A stretch of DNA of 38,421 nucleotides, from the NCBI GenBank assembly GCA_024280855.1, contig JAJRPG010000070.1, positions 1-38,421 on the forward strand. Direction: 5' to 3'. This DNA is from Planctomycetota bacterium (GTDB lineage Bacteria > Planctomycetota > Phycisphaerae > UBA1845). Positions 8,681-16,290 of the stretch are shown piece by piece. The stretch's first letter is position 1. The number at the start of each line of letters is the position of its first letter. The position numbers and the translations under genes are program-made. A model generated the notes under the pieces. That model did no database searches. It was not told the origin of the DNA and worked only from the letters and a program-made list of their open reading frames with translations.

Positions 8681-9394
8681 CTATTTTTGCCAACCTAGAC
8701 CCGGCGGCGCACGCGGAGCCGCTTCTACGAGTTCCAAAATTTGTTGCAGAACGCTGTCACCGTGTAAGAAGTTGAAAACCGTAGGAATAGTATTATTAGT
8801 TCGGCGTCTTGGCCTCTTCGCGCAGGCGTAAACAATCAACGCGCCCGATACAATCGAAGCCGTGATAAACGCTACGGCGAAGCCGACGAACACGCAGCCT
8901 AGCGTGTGCGAAATGAGCGATAGCCAACCGCTTGAAGCGTAGACCTCAGCCATCACTCGTTCATGCCATCCCAGAGGTGACAGGGCTAATTCTATAAACA
9001 TCCACGCTACGCCAAGAACCAGTGGATGAAAGCCGATGTGTCTGGTCGCCCATGCCCCCAGCCAGGTGTAGAAGGCTATAGCTAAGATGACACAAAAACT
9101 ATCACCAAGCGTCACCGATTGGCCAGGCCGAGCAAACAATAGCATGATGGCTAGCAGTGACACGGACCAGGCACATCCACTAAGCATCGCTCGTAGCGGC
9201 TTGTGGGTACGGATAGAAATCAACAGCGGAAACAAACTTACCCAGGCAAGCCACGAAAAACTTGGGAAGCATAGTGCGCTCGCCATGGCGCTTCTGCCCG
9301 CGATTTGGGCAAGGAAGTCCAAGCCAGTAGACCAACTGACACGCAAATGGCAGTTGCGCAATGTCTTAAACATATCGACCTTAGCGAAGGCCAT
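8681..9394 (-). CDS. membrane protein resembling the N-terminal half of apolipoprotein N-acyltransferase (Lnt)
   Basis: A polytopic protein of about 237 residues. The segment ALCFPSFSWLAWVSLFPLLISIR followed by 'KPLRAMLSGCAWSVSLLAIMLLF' resembles the first membrane helices of Lnt, where a FPPF.lwplAWvaLvPLL pattern is typical. Further helices are at 'SFCVILAIAFYTWLGAW', 'PLVLGVAWMFIELALSPLGW' and 'TLGCVFVGFAVAFITASIV'. The nitrilase-like catalytic domain of Lnt (Glu-Lys-Cys) is entirely absent, so it cannot be a working N-acyltransferase on its own. Possible starts are GTG 9406, ATG 9394 and ATG 9373; the last has AAGG with good spacing. It neighbours the exosortase cluster, but a role there is only a guess. 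Confidence 0.6.
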   Translation of the reverse strand: MAFAKVDMFKTLRNCHLRVSWSTGLDFLAQIAGRSAMASALCFPSFSWLAWVSLFPLLISIRTHKPLRAMLSGCAWSVSLLAIMLLFARPGQSVTLGDSFCVILAIAFYTWLGAWATRHIGFHPLVLGVAWMFIELALSPLGWHERVMAEVYASSGWLSLISHTLGCVFVGFAVAFITASIVSGALIVYACAKRPRRRTNNTIPTVFNFLHGDSVLQQILELVEAAPRAPPGLGWQK

Positions 9395-9406
9395 GATGCG
9401 GCGCAC

Positions 9407-9785
9407 CTTTCAATATGTGTGTGGAAGGCTCCGGTGAATCGATCTAGCGCATCCACACATTCAAAGACTTTGACCTTTGACGCGCGGTCTCTTGCAGCTT
9501 GAAGTGGCTAGCCGATCGCTTCGTTCTTCGCCTCTCACTTCTTTCCATGGCAAACGTGTTGGATTGTCGAAAGGGCTTAAGAAGGAGATGTCCAGCCCAG
9601 ATGACGGCAACTCAACGGAATTGAGATTACCAAAATGATGCCTACCAATGATAGTCAGCTTTTTGTGGTAAACCCTATAGTCTAAGTAATACCCCTGCGT
9701 TAAACTTCGGGAGGTAATTGATAAGCCACCGAGTTTGACGAGTCGCAGTTAAGATGGGCATTGTTGATGGCGAACGCCAAATTGC
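9407..9785. other. intergenic region without recognised features
   Basis: Between the Lnt-like gene and the LuxR-type gene. No open frame has a plausible ribosome binding site, and no tRNA-like fold or strong hairpin is apparent. It should hold the promoter of the Lnt-like gene on the minus strand. Confidence 0.5.
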
Positions 9786-10094
9786 CTAGACGCACAGGCC
9801 CGTATTTAGAGCGATGTATTCGGCAAAGATTCGAACCACAAGGTCGCTACGGCAACTCACATTGAGCTTACGGTAAATGCGGTCAAGATGGGTATGTACA
9901 GTGTGAGCGGAAATGCGCAAACGGTTAGCAATACAGGCTTCATTTAACCCTGAGAAAACGCCTTGAATGACCTGCTGCTCTCTGGTGGTAATGCTAAGAG
10001 CGTGAGTGATTGATGACCATTGCTTCTCCGAAAGTATTGTTTCAGATAGCTCACTCAGTGTTGGTTCGATATTAGATCGACGTAAATGATTCAT
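9786..10094 (-). CDS. small LuxR-type helix-turn-helix regulator
   Basis: A 102-residue protein whose residues 35-95 form a GerE/LuxR DNA-binding domain: ITTREQQVIQGVFSG, then NEACIANRLRISAHTVHTHLDRIYRKLNV (spanning the recognition helix), then RSDLVVRIFAEYI. There is no receiver or ligand-binding domain, only about 30 N-terminal residues, so any signal input would come from expression level or a partner. The ATG at 10094 has GGAG upstream. It is the most distal gene of a minus-strand group including the IPTL-CTERM and exosortase genes. Regulation of that group is possible but not shown by the sequence. Confidence 0.85.
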   Translation of the reverse strand: MNHLRRSNIEPTLSELSETILSEKQWSSITHALSITTREQQVIQGVFSGLNEACIANRLRISAHTVHTHLDRIYRKLNVSCRSDLVVRIFAEYIALNTGLCV

Positions 10095-10600
10095 ATCGCC
10101 CGCTCCATTTTATCGACGTACATCTACCCTGGCTAAACGCAACAAGTTTTGGCGACTGTGAATCGTGTCGCTGGCCAACTTGCCTCATTTTATTCGCAAC
10201 TTACTATCATAGCCACATAAATAATGTGTAAGAGTGACTTATGTATGACACCATGACGCAAGAAAAATATCACGCCGATGGCGAATCAGTTAAAATGGCG
10301 ACACTTGGTGCATTGCGCTGAAAAAAAATCGGCTATCTAGTTACTTAGGACGCCACGGTTATTAAACGAAATCGCTGGAATTCAAAGGGAGAGACCAATA
10401 AGAGCCAGCGATACTATGCAACCTGCCCGAATACAATGTAAGAGATAATACGCTTCGGTACTCAAGCAAGTAGAATCAGTGTGTCAGGGGGCAACAAGCG
10501 ATGCGCCCAACGCAGCGCATTCTATGCGATATAAGCCTTTCAGGTCAACATAAATGTTCATAGTTCAAGTAAGACTTGCCACGTTGTATACGTTGTTGCG
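10095..10600. other. intergenic region with a small dyad
   Basis: Separates the divergently oriented LuxR-type gene and cytochrome gene. A perfect 5-bp dyad, CACAT-N5-ATGTG, lies at 10214-10228 and could be a regulator half-site pair. A weaker GC-rich palindrome occurs near 10500-10530. No gene-length open frame with a ribosome binding site is evident until about 10600. Confidence 0.35.
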
Positions 10601-10753
10601 TTGCTTTACACTAGCACTTACATCCCGGCGTGGCTGTGGATTGAGGCGTTCTTAGGGCGATTAACCATTACCTATCGCGTTGCCAGTGACACGATGGAGA
10701 CCTATAGGAAAAAGCAGACCGAATTAGCCGATGACCTCAAACGAAAACATTAA
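10601..10753 (+). CDS. possible small ORF overlapping the start of the cytochrome gene
   Basis: An open frame of 50 codons beginning with TTG and ending in TAA at 10751-10753. The peptide has a hydrophobic/aromatic start (YTSTYIPAWLWIEAFLG) and a charged, helical end (METYRKKQTELADDLKRKH). It overlaps the start of the cytochrome b gene by 23 bases in another frame. There is no ATG before residue 31 and no clear ribosome binding site, so it may be a remnant of a longer gene. It could also be a small subunit co-translated with the cytochrome. Weakly supported. Confidence 0.25.
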   Translation: MLYTSTYIPAWLWIEAFLGRLTITYRVASDTMETYRKKQTELADDLKRKH

Positions 10754-12632
10754 CATAAATCCCGCGCATTCCCCGCTTACCAAGGTGGCATACTTACGAC
10801 GTAGCTGCCTATTGGCAATAGTCGTTTTGTTTGTCATCGAATTTATTACTGGCGTACTCTTAATGTTGCATTACGCTCCAGCCGTCCAAACTGCTTGGGG
10901 CAGTGTGTGGCATATTCAAACCCAGGTGCCAAGCGGCTGGCTGATTCGCGGGCTTCATCATCATACTTCCAATGCGCTTCTTGTCGTGGTCGTTTTATAC
11001 GCGGCTCTGTTATTGTTTCAGCGAGCCTATATCGGAAGCCGAGCCTGGGTTTGGCGGTTGACGTGGGGATTACTGTTGCTGGTCGCGGCTATGTCGTTGA
11101 GCGGTTTTCTTTTGCCTTGGGACCAGTGGGCGTATTGGGGGACGCAGGTTCGCGCTAACATTCTTGCGACGACGCCATATGTCGGCAGTGCGATGCGCGA
11201 TTTGCTGCTGGGCGATGATGGTTTAGGCCAAGCTTCTCTGACCCGGTTTTATACTCTTCATATTATAGTGCTTCCCTTACTAGCTATATTGCTTTTAGTT
11301 GGGATTTTGACTGCCCGCAGATGGTTGGTTCGCGGTGACGAGACGTTGAACGAATCAAAGAGCAACGGTTCATGTTGCTGTGGCTTAACTGTTGGTGACG
11401 TATTGGTCGTAGCTATGTTTGTCGCGGGAGTTTTGGGCTGGACTTACTACGCGCATGAGACGCTTGGATGGACTCTGCTGGATGCCCCGGCTGACCCAAC
11501 TGCTTCGGACTACCCTGCGCGGCCGGAATGGTACGCACTTTTTCTATACCAATGGCTAAAGTATTTTGTCACGCCAAACGCTCAGGTTGTTGGGGCTATC
11601 GTCCTTCCTTCGATGGCATTTGGCGCGATCATGTTGGTTCCAAACTTTGTGAAAAACGCATCTCGAAAATTTCGCCATATGATCGTCGTGCTAGCCATGG
11701 CGATAGGGGGACTTGCTGCCGTTGCCTTAACTGTAGTTGCTCTGCAGCATGATCTTGAGCCATCTGTCCAAGCTGTCGCTGATGCGAAACGAAGAAGTGA
11801 AGATGGTGGCGAGATGACGGCGGAGGACAAAAGCATCTTGCGTGCGGCTACGTTTCATGAACAGCTCCGTTGGGCGAATTGGGTTTCGAAGCGTTCGTTC
11901 GAGTTGGCGAATGAACATGGCATCCCCGTGGAAGGGCCATTGGTGATGCTCGCGCGTGACCCGCAATTGCAAGGGCCTAAATTGTTCGCTGCGCATTGTG
12001 CATCGTGTCACCGTTATGACGGGCATGATGGCCGTGGGCGCATGTTGGATGAGCCAGCCACCTCATCAGACTTAGTGGATTTTGGTAGTTTCGAGCGGAT
12101 TCGAGGTTTCCTTCGGGAGCCTATGCACCCGCAGTATTTCGGACTTATGAAAAAAGCAGACGGCGAGCCTGCGCATACCAAAATGCAGCGATGGTTGGAG
12201 GCGCAGTTGGAAGATTGTGAAAATGAAGCTGAGCGGAATGCGCTTGAATCAGAGCTGGACGATGTAGCTAGATTCCTGGCGGAACAAGCTAATGCGCATG
12301 AATCGACATCCAATAAATCAGCGGACGGTTCTGGTCTGGAAAATGTTACCGATAAAAGTAAAGCCGTTGAACGAGGACGACGCGCATTTATGGCGTCGTG
12401 TAATGAATGTCACTCTTATCAAGGGCAGCGAAGTGGCACTAGCAAAGCGCCGGAACTATTCGCCTATGCTTCTTGGCGGTGGATTTTCGATATGATTAGT
12501 GATCCTAGCCAGGATTCGCTCTATCGTTCGCGTGGGCGTGAGCCTGCGCAGATGCCTTCGTTTCAGGATACACTAAGCGAATCTGATCGAAAGTCCCTGG
12601 CCATATGGCTTTCCGGGAGCAGCGGGCGATAG
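10731..12632 (+). CDS. cytochrome b fused to two cytochrome c domains
   Basis: A 633-residue membrane redox protein. Residues 25-200 match the N-terminal cytochrome b/b6 domain: helix A (VVLFVIEFITGVLLMLHY), helix B (RGLHHHTSNALLVVVVLY), helix C ending LLPWDQWAYWGTQV, and helix D (FYTLHIIVLPLL). The C-terminal cytochrome b part follows with PEWYALFLYQ, the Qo-site PEWY motif, and about three more helices. After about residue 380 the chain is extracytoplasmic with two heme c sites: CASCH (423-427) and CNECH (557-561). His76-78 in helix B and His177 in helix D supply the bL ligands. The bH positions, 14 residues further on each helix, are Tyr90 and Gly191/Ile192. No Rieske gene is adjacent. Fusion of cytochrome b with c domains is known from Planctomycetota respiratory complexes; it likely oxidises quinol and passes electrons to its c hemes. 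Confidence 0.9.
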   Translation: MTSNENININPAHSPLTKVAYLRRSCLLAIVVLFVIEFITGVLLMLHYAPAVQTAWGSVWHIQTQVPSGWLIRGLHHHTSNALLVVVVLYAALLLFQRAYIGSRAWVWRLTWGLLLLVAAMSLSGFLLPWDQWAYWGTQVRANILATTPYVGSAMRDLLLGDDGLGQASLTRFYTLHIIVLPLLAILLLVGILTARRWLVRGDETLNESKSNGSCCCGLTVGDVLVVAMFVAGVLGWTYYAHETLGWTLLDAPADPTASDYPARPEWYALFLYQWLKYFVTPNAQVVGAIVLPSMAFGAIMLVPNFVKNASRKFRHMIVVLAMAIGGLAAVALTVVALQHDLEPSVQAVADAKRRSEDGGEMTAEDKSILRAATFHEQLRWANWVSKRSFELANEHGIPVEGPLVMLARDPQLQGPKLFAAHCASCHRYDGHDGRGRMLDEPATSSDLVDFGSFERIRGFLREPMHPQYFGLMKKADGEPAHTKMQRWLEAQLEDCENEAERNALESELDDVARFLAEQANAHESTSNKSADGSGLENVTDKSKAVERGRRAFMASCNECHSYQGQRSGTSKAPELFAYASWRWIFDMISDPSQDSLYRSRGREPAQMPSFQDTLSESDRKSLAIWLSGSSGR

Positions 12633-12836
12633 ATATTCACGGCTAGAAAGCTCTTACGATGCGGTTCTTGTGATGGGGGTGAGGGTTCGCGGTTAGTTAC
12701 CGGTCGTTACAAATCTGAAAGCTGGATCGCTTTAATTTATAGCCATATACGTTAAGCTGGAAGGGTTGTTATGATGAGGAAAAGTGTAGGCATGCTAACG
12801 TGATAGGTATGCAAATAACGAGGCAGAGGTGCTTAG

Positions 12837-13415
12837 ATGATCGGTCGTATAATTGCAACGATGTGTATATTGACAGCTATGGGGCTATTGGTTCAGGCTC
12901 AAACGAGTGATTCGCCAGAAAAAGTTCCTGCAGAAAACATACAGGTTGTCACTGCGAAAAAAGTCTCCAATCCACGACTCGATATTAGTGTCATGGCCCC
13001 CGAACGTCAGTTGGACTTTTGGCTTGGCGAATGGAATGTGAAGTGGGAGCAAGGCCAAGGGACTAATTCTGTCCAAAGAATTTTAGATGGCAAAGTCTTA
13101 CATGAAAACTTTAGGGGTAACTGGAGCGGTTCTCACCCGTTCAACGGGAATAGCTTTTCTGTTTATGTGGCGACCGAAAAAACGTGGAAACAAACATGGG
13201 TAGATAACCAGGGCGGCTATGCAGACCTTAAAGGCAATGCCGAAGGCTCGTCATTTATATTGATGCGAGAGCAAATCAATGACGGGCAGCGTATTTTGCA
13301 GCGCATGTTGTTTACTGATATTCGACGAAATAGTTTTACCTGGGATTGGCAGTTATCACGCAACGGTGGAACGACGTGGGTATCCAATTGGAAAATTGAG
13401 TATACCCGAAAATAG
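12837..13415 (+). CDS. secreted DUF1579-like protein
   Basis: A 192-residue exported protein with a signal peptide (IIATMCILTAMGLLVQAQ). The domain begins with LDFWLGEWNVKWEQ, close to the 'FDFWvGeWdV' opening of lipocalin-like DUF1579 proteins. It continues with alternating beta-strands rich in Trp, ending in 'FTWDWQLSRNGGTTW' and a final WKIEY strand, a small beta-barrel pattern. The ATG at 12837 has AGAGGTG six bases upstream. Ligand and role are unknown. It is convergent with the MFS gene; no terminator is obvious in the 40-base gap. Confidence 0.7.
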   Translation: MIGRIIATMCILTAMGLLVQAQTSDSPEKVPAENIQVVTAKKVSNPRLDISVMAPERQLDFWLGEWNVKWEQGQGTNSVQRILDGKVLHENFRGNWSGSHPFNGNSFSVYVATEKTWKQTWVDNQGGYADLKGNAEGSSFILMREQINDGQRILQRMLFTDIRRNSFTWDWQLSRNGGTTWVSNWKIEYTRK

Positions 13416-13455
13416 TAGCCGACTCATCTTATATATCAGAACTCGGTAGACTAGG

Positions 13456-14847
13456 TTACGCCGCATCACCAAATGGGTGAGCGGCGTCAATGGCTAATTC
13501 CTGCCGGGCCATCTTATAAAAAACGAGCAAGCTCAGCAGCGAGAAAAATATCGCCAACAGCCACACTGACCAGGCAGGCCATCCGGCGTTATGCCATAGC
13601 CAAATGCCGCCAAGCGGGGCGACGATGCCGCGCAGGCCCGTGAGTGACACATGGATGCCCATGTACATTTCCGCTTCTTCCGGTTTCGCAAAATGAAGAT
13701 GGCCAAGATTCCACGCTAACGCGCCGCCCGCAAACCCCATGCCCTGAGCTAACGCGCGAAGTGAAAAGAAAACGATAGCCAAAAATGATTGCATGTTACC
13801 GAAGGGTGTCATGTCTACAGCGATATAACAGGCGATTAACCCAAGCACCAGCGAAGACGTCCACATGATGACATTGACCACGCGGAATCGTACGACGCCA
13901 ACGCGGTCAAACAACAATCCCCACCGGCGCAAACTACCGAGCATAGCTAATCTTGGAACGGCGACGATGATGGCGGTGCAAACCCAAAAATCCCAGGCGG
14001 GGTCCATGTCCAAATCGCGCGTGATGATCGTAGCCGCGAGCGATACGGTCATTAAGTTGGCGATTCCGGTCAGCAATTGCGCGATGCAGTAATGTCGAAA
14101 ACGCCTGTCGCCACGCAGAATTTTATACATCTGCCCCAGCACATGCCCAGGCGACAGCAGGGCGGTCAGGCTAAACGGTTCGATCATTCCCTCGCGGGGC
14201 ATATCTTCGCTACCGGGTTTTCGATGGCTACGAAGTTCTGATCGCTCACCACGAATATGCAAGCGCGGCAACAGCATCGCCCCGAACAGGCCTAACACCC
14301 CAGCGATGGGATAAATGAAGCGATAAGCCGAGGCGTTCTTGTCGCAAATTGCCGAGGCGATTAGCACCGTCGTGACCGTAACCACAAATCGCAGCGCTTG
14401 CAGCCTCGCCGTGATTTGGCCACGAAGTTTTTGGGGATAATTGGATTTCCAAATCGCGGAGCGAACGGTCACAACGCCAGCAAGAAGAATTTGAGCGGCG
14501 GCCATCTGGCAGAGAAACCAAATCGCGCCATTCGGAGTAGTTGGAATCGCCCCGGCAGTTCCCGCACACAAGGCCGTGCCCGCAGCGAAAATAATGGCCA
14601 GTCGAATTTTAGGACGTCCGACACAAAGCATGCCCCAAAACAAGCTGAACGTCAGGGCTGCAATAGGCGTTGCTGTAGCGATGGCGATTTGTAACGGGCT
14701 ACCGTTGAAACTTTTAGCGACAACAACACTGGCGAATTGGCCCTCAACCAAACCAGCCAGGACGCTCCAAGGGAGTAGATGTCTAAATTCGTAATAAAAA
14801 TTTCTGCGTGAAAGAAAAGGCAGCGTCCGAATGCCAAGAAAATCCAA
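13456..14847 (-). CDS. MFS-type transporter
   Basis: A 463-residue protein with about twelve hydrophobic segments. A polar central loop (HIRGERSELRSHRKPGSEDM) divides it into two halves of six helices, as in the major facilitator superfamily. Early segments include VLAGLVEGQFASVVVAKSF and IAIATATPIAALTFSLFWG; late ones include 'WSVWLLAIFFSLLSLLVF'. The second half contains 'GLLFDRVGVVRFRVVNVIMW' in the loop after a helix, a typical MFS spot. Substrate cannot be inferred. The ATG at 14847 lies 111 bases downstream of the lexA stop, so it may be co-transcribed with lexA on the minus strand. Confidence 0.7.
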   Translation of the reverse strand: MDFLGIRTLPFLSRRNFYYEFRHLLPWSVLAGLVEGQFASVVVAKSFNGSPLQIAIATATPIAALTFSLFWGMLCVGRPKIRLAIIFAAGTALCAGTAGAIPTTPNGAIWFLCQMAAAQILLAGVVTVRSAIWKSNYPQKLRGQITARLQALRFVVTVTTVLIASAICDKNASAYRFIYPIAGVLGLFGAMLLPRLHIRGERSELRSHRKPGSEDMPREGMIEPFSLTALLSPGHVLGQMYKILRGDRRFRHYCIAQLLTGIANLMTVSLAATIITRDLDMDPAWDFWVCTAIIVAVPRLAMLGSLRRWGLLFDRVGVVRFRVVNVIMWTSSLVLGLIACYIAVDMTPFGNMQSFLAIVFFSLRALAQGMGFAGGALAWNLGHLHFAKPEEAEMYMGIHVSLTGLRGIVAPLGGIWLWHNAGWPAWSVWLLAIFFSLLSLLVFYKMARQELAIDAAHPFGDAA

Positions 14848-14958
14848 TCGTGTACTCCCATCAACGCATCATGGCGTTGCCTTAACGTAGGGGCAACGAA
14901 AGAAATCTGCAAGCGTAATAGCCACCGGCGATAGGATGGTCTTGGAGGCGATAGCGAC

Positions 14959-15594
14959 TCAGCATTCGCGCATCACGCCGATCAGCACGCCTTGGATTTT
15001 TACGTTGCGTGAATAGATCGGTTTATATTTCGCGTTGGCTGGCTGTAAGCGGACGCGGGTTTTTTCTTTGTAAAAGCGTTTGAGCGTGGCCTCATCGCCG
15101 TTGATAATCGCCACGACAGTATCGCCATTCTTGGCATTGCTCCGCTCTTCGTAAATGACAATGTCACCGTCGCAGATGTGGTCTTCGATCATGCTATCGC
15201 CGGTTACGCGGAGCGCTCGCACGGGATATCGACGGTCGAACATTTCTTCAAAGTCGAGAAAATCCGGCGTTTCGATGGCTTCGACTGGCAGACCAGCCGC
15301 AATGCGCCCGACCAGAGGGATGAGCGTAGGCCTTTCGTCAGGAAGATCCACCCGGGCAGTTAAGTCCAAAGAGCGTGCCTTGTTGGACTGGCGGGTGAGC
15401 ATTCTTTTTTCGAGCAGAAGTTCGACGTGTTCGAACACGGTGATTTTGCTGATGCCGAGTTCGTCGGCTATCTCTTGCAACGTCGGGGAATAGCCAAGGT
15501 TCCGCCTGCCGTCTCGAATCAGGGTTAAGATTTCGATCTGCCTCGGTGTTAAACAACGAGCTTCGTCGGTTTGTGCTGCTTTGCGGCGAGCCAT
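14959..15594 (-). CDS. lexA: LexA-type SOS repressor
   Basis: A 211-residue repressor of DNA-damage response genes. Residues 14-70 form the winged helix (LTPRQIEILTLIRDGRRNLGYSPTLQEIADELGIS), the LexA DNA-binding domain. The self-cleavage bond is Ala100-Gly101 in RIAAGLPVEAIE. The catalytic dyad is Ser134 (TGDSMIEDHICDGDIVI) and Lys172 (EATLKRFYKE). The ATG at 15594 has a strong GGAGGA ribosome binding site. An in-frame extension to 15927 exists but lacks homology to LexA and was not used. A direct repeat GTTC-N7-GTTC and a sigma70-like promoter lie about 400 bases upstream, before an overlapping ORF, indicating an autoregulated operon. Confidence 0.95.
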   Translation of the reverse strand: MARRKAAQTDEARCLTPRQIEILTLIRDGRRNLGYSPTLQEIADELGISKITVFEHVELLLEKRMLTRQSNKARSLDLTARVDLPDERPTLIPLVGRIAAGLPVEAIETPDFLDFEEMFDRRYPVRALRVTGDSMIEDHICDGDIVIYEERSNAKNGDTVVAIINGDEATLKRFYKEKTRVRLQPANAKYKPIYSRNVKIQGVLIGVMREC

Positions 15595-15952
15595 GCGAAT
15601 CCTCCGTGAATGGTTGCAAGCCCAATGGGCCAAATGCGACCAGTGGCAAGTTTTGTGGCAAATCGCCACGAGATATTTTTTCATGTAACAATCGAACGCG
15701 AGCGGTTTCCTGTTTGGCTGAACCAAACAAAGAGGCCAAGATGGCGAACCAACTAAGCGACGCCCGTTTAGACTGGGCAGAAGCAGTGGGGCGGGCAGGG
15801 AACGCTTCTTCAGTAATCCTACAGCTAGGCGCTTGACCAGCGATAGCCGGTTGGGAAACAAGGGCGCTGCGATAATCTCCGCCAGGACCGAACACGCACA
15901 AGGGAAGCTCGCTAAGGTGCGAGGCATTTGGTTGTGCGATACTCATGGACAT
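15338..15952 (-). CDS. unknown protein encoded upstream of and overlapping lexA
   Basis: A 204-codon frame starting at an ATG preceded by GGAGGA at 8-base spacing, itself preceded by another AGGAGG. It is the first frame behind the promoter and putative LexA box. Its last 257 bases overlap lexA in another frame. Residues 1-120 look coding: an internal repeat LPLCVFGPGG (16-25) and LPLVAFGPLG (102-111), and a hydrophobic or amphipathic stretch SLSWFAILASLFGSAK (65-80). Residues 120-204, inside lexA, are Arg/Ser/Gln-rich and look like an antiframe product. I cannot assign a family. Position suggests an SOS-induced gene; small SOS proteins encoded next to lexA in other bacteria can be division inhibitors, but that is only an analogy here. 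Confidence 0.4.
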   Translation of the reverse strand: MSMSIAQPNASHLSELPLCVFGPGGDYRSALVSQPAIAGQAPSCRITEEAFPARPTASAQSKRASLSWFAILASLFGSAKQETARVRLLHEKISRGDLPQNLPLVAFGPLGLQPFTEDSHGSPQSSTNRRSSLFNTEADRNLNPDSRRQAEPWLFPDVARDSRRTRHQQNHRVRTRRTSARKKNAHPPVQQGTLFGLNCPGGSS

Positions 15953-15996
15953 CTCAGCATTCCTCCACACCTCCTGAGTTTCTCGCTCAGCGGCGT

Positions 15997-16011
15997 GTTC
16001 AGTGTCTGTTC
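15997..16011. promoter_or_regulatory. putative LexA operator GTTC-N7-GTTC
   Basis: On the plus strand the sequence reads GTTC-AGTGTCT-GTTC, an exact direct repeat of the type bound by LexA in Alphaproteobacteria. It sits immediately after the -10 element of the minus-strand promoter, at roughly +1 to +15 of the predicted transcript, an ideal repression site. Assignment rests on motif match and position. Confidence 0.65.
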
Positions 16012-16018
16012 GGTATAT

Positions 16019-16047
16019 AGTATGGCCTAACAAAGACCCAACGTCAA
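16019..16047 (-). promoter_or_regulatory. predicted sigma70-type promoter of the lexA operon
   Basis: Read on the minus strand: -35 TTGACG (16047-16042), 17-base spacer, -10 CATACT (16024-16019). The predicted start is near 16012, directly at the LexA box. The 5' leader to the ATG at 15952 is about 60 bases and contains the ribosome binding site. Confidence 0.6.
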
Positions 16048-16290
16048 GTATTTTCTCAGATTTTTTCCAAATCATGGCTGATCGTCTCCAAATCCGTTAT
16101 TTCGTGACCATTCTCAGCAATACCCTCAGATGTGGTATTATCGACTGGCATATCTTGATGTGATTATGCAAATGCTGCCGACGCAACGCGCAATTCTTGC
16201 CTATAGTTTGTGATTGATATTTTTTCAGCTAGGGTTGCACGATGATAGCCTAAATCGTCAAGCCAAAACACGGCTAATCACGGACTATGC
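16048..16290. other. intergenic region, upstream of the lexA promoter
   Basis: Between the lexA promoter and the stop of the large FG-GAP gene, both on the minus strand. I see no gene, no clear terminator for an upstream minus-strand transcript, and no repeat. Confidence 0.4.

Noticed and set aside
15595-15927. N-terminal extension of LexA to an upstream ATG
   Set aside because: The extension has no LexA homology; the ATG at 15594 has a strong ribosome binding site and gives a standard-length LexA.
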